From an uncultured Tessaracoccus sp. (GTDB lineage: Bacteria; Actinomycetota; Actinomycetes; Propionibacteriales; Propionibacteriaceae), in contig NZ_CALUCN010000001.1 of assembly GCF_943914565.1 (NCBI RefSeq), forward strand, positions 62,001-126,000: a stretch of DNA of 64,000 nt, written 5' to 3'. The notes under the pieces are model-generated. The model saw nothing but the letters and a program-made list of their open reading frames with translations, had not been told where the DNA came from and searched no databases. A program made the translations under genes and the position numbers. Of this stretch, positions 60,433 to 64,000 are shown in pieces. The first letter of the stretch is position 1. The number at the start of each line of letters is the position of its first letter.

Positions 60433-62683
60433 GGCGAGCACCGTGCCCGACGAGGTGGCCGGCTGGCCGCTCGACCGCGTCGTCGGGCAGCTGGTCAGCG
60501 TCTCGGTGGGCCACCACACCGACGGGACGTACGGCTTCTCGGACACCCCCGACGCCACGGCGCGCCTCGTCGCCGAGCACCACGTCGGCGGCGTGTGCTA
60601 CTTCCCCGTCGGCGACGACGGGCCGCACCCCGAGCGGGTGCGCGAGCACCTCGACGCGCTCCGGGCCGTCGCCGACCAACCGCTGCTCACGTCGATCGAC
60701 CAGGAGGGCGGCCTCGTCGCGCGCATGCGCGAACCCGGCGTGCGCTGGCCCTCCGCGATGGCCCAATGCGCCGCCCATGGCGCCGACGCCACCGACCGCG
60801 CCTGGCGACGGATCGCGCACGGCTCGGCCACCGAGCTGCGGGCCGCGGGGGTGCGGCACGTCTACGCCCCCGTCGCCGACGTCAACCTCGACCCGCGCAA
60901 CCCGGTGATCGGCATCCGGTCGGCCAGCTCGGACCCCCGGGCGGTGGCCCGCTTCGTCACCGCCTCGGTCCGCGGGATCGCCGAGGCCGGACTCGCGTCG
61001 TGCCTCAAGCACTTCCCCGGCCACGGCGACACCGCCGTGGACTCGCACGTCGGGCTCCCCGTGCTCGACACCGCACCGGATCGGTGGCTGACCGAGGAGG
61101 CGGTGCCGTTCGTCGCGGGGATCGAGGCGGGCGTCGACGCGATCATGGTGGGCCACCTGTGCGCGCCCGGCCTGGACCCCTCCGGCCAGCCGGCGACGTT
61201 CTCCCGGCCGATCGTCACCGGCTGGCTCCGCGAACGCCTCGGGTTCCGAGGCGTGATCGTGACGGACGCGCTCGACATGGCGGGTGCCCAGCTCGACGCC
61301 CCGACGGGGGTCTGGGCCCCCGGGGAGGCCTGCGTCCGCGCGCTCGAGGCCGGCGTCGACCAACTCCTCATGCCACGCGACCCGGCCCGGTGCATCGACG
61401 CCGTGCTCGCCGCCGTCGCGGACGGCCGTCTCGACGAGCACGCGCTCCGCGCCTCGGCCGCCCGGGTGCTCACGCTCGCGCGCCGCGTCGACGCGGCCCC
61501 CGGCAGCGACGAGACGCCCTCGGCCGAGCGGCTGCGACGCCTGGCCGACGTGACCCTGGGCCGGGCGCTCACGTGGCGCGACCCCGGGGTGACGTGCGTG
61601 CTGTCCGCCGACGCGCCGGTCGTGGTGGTCCACGACGAGGAGTCGGGCGGTGCCGGCCGCGGGGTCGAAGACGTGCCCCGGGCCCTCGCCGCGGAGCTCC
61701 GCGGACGGGGATTCGACGCGTCCACCCAGCCACTCGGGACGCCCCCGCCCGTGGGAGCGACGGTGGTCGCCGTGACGAGGGACGCATGGCGCGACGAGCG
61801 ACGTGCCGCGTGGCTCGGGTCGCTCGACGCGGACGTCGTCGTCTGCGCGCGTTCCCCGTACGACCAGGGCCTCGTCGAGGCCGGGCGCCCCGTGCTGCTC
61901 GCCTTCGGGGACCTCCCCGGGGTGGCGCGGCACGTCGCCGACACGCTGACCTCCGGCGTGGCGCTCGGCGCGCTACCGATCGACCTGCCCGACCCTGCGG
62001 ACCCGTCGCGCATCCGCTGGCCGAACCGCCTCACCGACGGTGGCGCGAGCGCTCGGGTACGGATCCGCCCCTACCGCGAGACGGACCGGGCGGCCGTCGC
62101 ACGTGTGTGCGTGCGAACCGGCGCGTCCGGCGCCGACGCCACCGGCCATTTCTTCAGCGACGACCTCCTCCCGTGGCTCTACGCCCTTCCCTACGTCTCC
62201 TATGCCCCTGAGCTCTGCCTCGTCGTCGAGGCCGACGGCGTCGTCGTCGGCTACATCCTGGGCGTCGCGGACGTCCCGGCCTTCAGCCGCTGGTGGGACG
62301 AGCAGTGGCGGCCCCGGTTCGCCGCGCACTTCCCCGAGGACCCGGCGTGGAGCACCCGCGAGGCCGACCTGGTACGACGAGGGCTGGAACCCCAGCACAT
62401 GGTGGCCCCCTGGCACGACGAGCACCCGGCCGAGCTGCACATCGACCTGCTGCCGGTGGTGCAGGGGATGGGGCTCGGTCGCCGGCTCATGGACGCGTTC
62501 CTCGCGCTGCTGCGCGAGCGGGGCGTTCCGGGCGTGACCCTCGGCGTCGGCGGGCGCAACACGCGCGCCGTGGCGTTCTACCGCAACCTGGGCTTCGAGG
62601 TGCTCCGCGAGCACCGGGGCGCCGACGGATCGGTCACGGGCTACGCCATGTGGCGGCCCACGACGGAAGGAGCAGAGCAGTGA
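60425..62683 (+). CDS. GH3 NagZ-like hexosaminidase fused to a GNAT acetyltransferase
   Basis: 752 residues. The GH3 domain (about 10-400) contains SIDQEGGLVARM, the NagZ His-Asp dyad loop KHFPGHGDTAVDSH (195-208) and the nucleophile Asp281 in VTDALDM. A GH3 C-terminal-like domain follows to about 540. Residues about 545-750 form a GNAT domain with IRPYRETDRAAVARV, ELHIDLLPVVQGMGLGRRLM (acetyl-CoA loop QGMGLG) and NTRAVAFYRNLGFEV. The GNAT part resembles the acetyltransferase-like domain at the end of eukaryotic O-GlcNAcase. No signal peptide. NagZ normally releases GlcNAc from muropeptides; the role of the acetyltransferase is unknown. Confidence 0.9.
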   Translation: MAEASTVPDEVAGWPLDRVVGQLVSVSVGHHTDGTYGFSDTPDATARLVAEHHVGGVCYFPVGDDGPHPERVREHLDALRAVADQPLLTSIDQEGGLVARMREPGVRWPSAMAQCAAHGADATDRAWRRIAHGSATELRAAGVRHVYAPVADVNLDPRNPVIGIRSASSDPRAVARFVTASVRGIAEAGLASCLKHFPGHGDTAVDSHVGLPVLDTAPDRWLTEEAVPFVAGIEAGVDAIMVGHLCAPGLDPSGQPATFSRPIVTGWLRERLGFRGVIVTDALDMAGAQLDAPTGVWAPGEACVRALEAGVDQLLMPRDPARCIDAVLAAVADGRLDEHALRASAARVLTLARRVDAAPGSDETPSAERLRRLADVTLGRALTWRDPGVTCVLSADAPVVVVHDEESGGAGRGVEDVPRALAAELRGRGFDASTQPLGTPPPVGATVVAVTRDAWRDERRAAWLGSLDADVVVCARSPYDQGLVEAGRPVLLAFGDLPGVARHVADTLTSGVALGALPIDLPDPADPSRIRWPNRLTDGGASARVRIRPYRETDRAAVARVCVRTGASGADATGHFFSDDLLPWLYALPYVSYAPELCLVVEADGVVVGYILGVADVPAFSRWWDEQWRPRFAAHFPEDPAWSTREADLVRRGLEPQHMVAPWHDEHPAELHIDLLPVVQGMGLGRRLMDAFLALLRERGVPGVTLGVGGRNTRAVAFYRNLGFEVLREHRGADGSVTGYAMWRPTTEGAEQ

Positions 62684-63879
62684 ACACGGTGCGACTGGGC
62701 GTCGACCGGCTGATCGACGAGCGCCCGGACCTCGGCGGACGACGGTGGGCGCTGCTCACCAACGACACCGGCGTCACCGCTGACCTCGTGCCGAGCTCCG
62801 TCGCCGTTGCGGACGCACGGCTGCCCGTCGTCGCGCTGCTCGGCCCGGAGCACGGGCTCCGCGGCACGGCGCAGGCGGGGGAGTCCGAGGGCGAGGGACG
62901 GGACCCGCGCACGGGCCTGCCGGTGGTGGACACGTACCGGCTCGAGGGCGCGGCGCTCGACCGGGTGATCGCGGACCTCGACGTCGACACACTGCTGGTC
63001 GACCTGCAGGACGTGGGCGTGCGCCACTACACCTACGTGTGGTCCATGGTCGACTGTCTGCGCAGCGCCGCGCGGCTGGGCATCCACGTCGTCGTCCTCG
63101 ACCGACCGAATCCCCTGGACGGGGTCACCGTGGCGGGCCCCGGGCTGCGGCCGGGCTTCGAGTCGTTCATCGGCCGCATCGACGTGCCCATGCGCCACGG
63201 CCTCACGATCGGCGAGGTGGCCCGCGTCGCCGCAGCGCTCGACCGGGCCGCGGGCCACGACGTGCCCGACCCCACCGTCGTGACGATGCGGGGGTGGCGA
63301 CGCGACATGCTCTGGGCGGACACCGGGCTCGCCTGGGTGTTGCCGTCGCCGAACGTACCCACCGCGACGACGGCCCTCGCCTACGCCGGCACCGTGCTCG
63401 TCGAGGGGACGAACCTGTCCGAGGGGCGCGGCACCACGCGGCCCTTCGAGCTCATCGGCGCCCCCTGGCTCGACGAGCGCCTCGCGGCCCGGATGCGCGC
63501 CTTGGGCCTCCCCGGGGTGCGGTTCCGGGCGACGTGGTTCGAGCCCACGTTCGGCACGTGGGCCGGCGACGTGGTGGGCGGCCTCCAGGTCCACGTCGAC
63601 GATCCCCGCGCCTTCGAGCCGTTGCGCACCGCCACCGAGCTCCTGCTCGCGGCGAGAGCCCTCGCGCCGGAGGAATTCGCCTGGCGAACCCCCTCGTGGG
63701 AAGGGGATTCGCGGCGTCCGTACTTCCTCGACCTGCTGTGGGGCAGCGACAGCCTCCGTAGACTGGTCGAGCAGGCCGATGGCGACGGCATCGCGGCCGC
63801 CATCGCGGAGGCCCCCCGGCTGAGGGCCCGGGACGAGGCGCTGCTGTTGTACGGAAAGGGCGATCACGATGGCCAGTAG
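62680..63879 (+). CDS. namZ: exo-beta-N-acetylmuramidase (NamZ, DUF1343)
   Basis: 399 residues of the DUF1343 family, of which Bacillus NamZ removes terminal MurNAc from peptidoglycan chains. Signatures are LLGPEHGLRG, GLPVVDTYR, DLQDVGVRHYTYVWSM, VLDRPNPLDG and VEGTNLSEGRGTTRPFE. The Bacillus enzyme is secreted, but this one has no signal peptide. The GTG overlaps the previous stop, and its end overlaps the next gene by 11 bases. Confidence 0.9.
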   Translation: MNTVRLGVDRLIDERPDLGGRRWALLTNDTGVTADLVPSSVAVADARLPVVALLGPEHGLRGTAQAGESEGEGRDPRTGLPVVDTYRLEGAALDRVIADLDVDTLLVDLQDVGVRHYTYVWSMVDCLRSAARLGIHVVVLDRPNPLDGVTVAGPGLRPGFESFIGRIDVPMRHGLTIGEVARVAAALDRAAGHDVPDPTVVTMRGWRRDMLWADTGLAWVLPSPNVPTATTALAYAGTVLVEGTNLSEGRGTTRPFELIGAPWLDERLAARMRALGLPGVRFRATWFEPTFGTWAGDVVGGLQVHVDDPRAFEPLRTATELLLAARALAPEEFAWRTPSWEGDSRRPYFLDLLWGSDSLRRLVEQADGDGIAAAIAEAPRLRARDEALLLYGKGDHDGQ

Positions 63880-64000
63880 CTGGGACTCCAACGGTGGCTT
63901 CGCGGAGTCCCGCGTGCCGCTCACCACCCGGATCCGCGGCTCGCTCGACGGCCTGCAGCCGGCGATGGCCCGGGTGGGGGCGTTCATCGTCGAGCATCCC
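63869..64000 (+). CDS. RpiR/MurR-family regulator (5' part)
   Basis: The first 44 residues are in the window. TTRIRGSLDGLQPAMARVGA followed by FIVEHP is the start of the RpiR N-terminal helix-turn-helix. Such regulators sense MurNAc 6-phosphate or similar sugar phosphates through a SIS domain and often control murQ. It is the last gene of the operon seen here and may bind the repeats upstream of the importer. Confidence 0.8.
   Translation, partial: MASSWDSNGGFAESRVPLTTRIRGSLDGLQPAMARVGAFIVEHP

Noticed and set aside
60425..62683. The GH3-GNAT fusion as two genes joined by a sequencing error
   Set aside because: The frame is continuous, there is no internal ribosome site or start near the junction at about 62055, and both domains are complete.
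1..64000. tRNA genes, CRISPR arrays, insertion sequences and prophage genes
   Set aside because: I looked through the intergenic spaces and found no cloverleaf with T-loop GGTTCGAATC-like sequence, no regularly spaced repeats, and no transposase, integrase or phage structural genes.

Overview
The window is high-GC DNA with dense, mostly same-strand operons, GTG starts, four-base GTGA/ATGA stop-start overlaps and several probably leaderless genes. Together with an actinobacterial ribosomal gene order, a zinc-type S14 and a DUF222/HNH gene, this points to an actinobacterium. Propionibacteriales is my guess, not something the sequence proves. I found no tRNA, rRNA, CRISPR array, insertion sequence or prophage.

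Layout. 1-4383 (minus): LysR regulator (cut by the window edge), MHS-family transporter, mmsB and mmsA, a probable valine/branched-acid catabolic operon. 4879-11970 (plus): the spc part of the ribosomal cluster (rplN to rplO) followed by secY-adk-map. 11989-13485: a DUF1707 membrane protein and a membrane-anchored zinc metallopeptidase. 13496-27364: a myo-inositol catabolic island (iolC, iolG, a transaldolase, iolE, iolA, iolD, iolB, a GntR regulator, a Cgl0159-type aldolase, an inositol/sugar porter, a zinc dehydrogenase, a small membrane protein). It is tied together by six copies of a TGTC-NN-GACA-like operator. 27365-28001: non-coding DNA with decayed repeats. 28002-31960: infA, rpmJ, rpsM, rpsK, rpsD, rpoA, rplQ.

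32019-47758 is a molybdenum block: modABC with a Mop-domain regulator (minus), then mog, moaA, moaD, moaE, moeB, moeA, moaC and a DUF6457 gene (plus), interrupted by a DUF222/HNH gene. It leads into a DMSO-reductase-type operon (dmsA, dmsB, dmsC, a TorD-like chaperone, an unusual ferredoxin). The metal uptake, cofactor synthesis and cofactor-using enzyme therefore sit side by side. 47830-50524 is a three-gene ABC importer of the TrpXYZ type.

51146-64000 is a peptidoglycan amino-sugar salvage locus: a BadF-type amino-sugar kinase, murQ, a five-gene peptide-type ABC importer, a GH20 hexosaminidase, a GH3 NagZ-like enzyme fused to an acetyltransferase, a NamZ-type exo-muramidase, and the start of an RpiR/MurR regulator. 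The three glycosidases lack signal peptides, so the cell appears to import cell-wall saccharides and take them apart inside. The GH3-GNAT fusion, which resembles the domain plan of eukaryotic O-GlcNAcase, is the most unusual single gene here.
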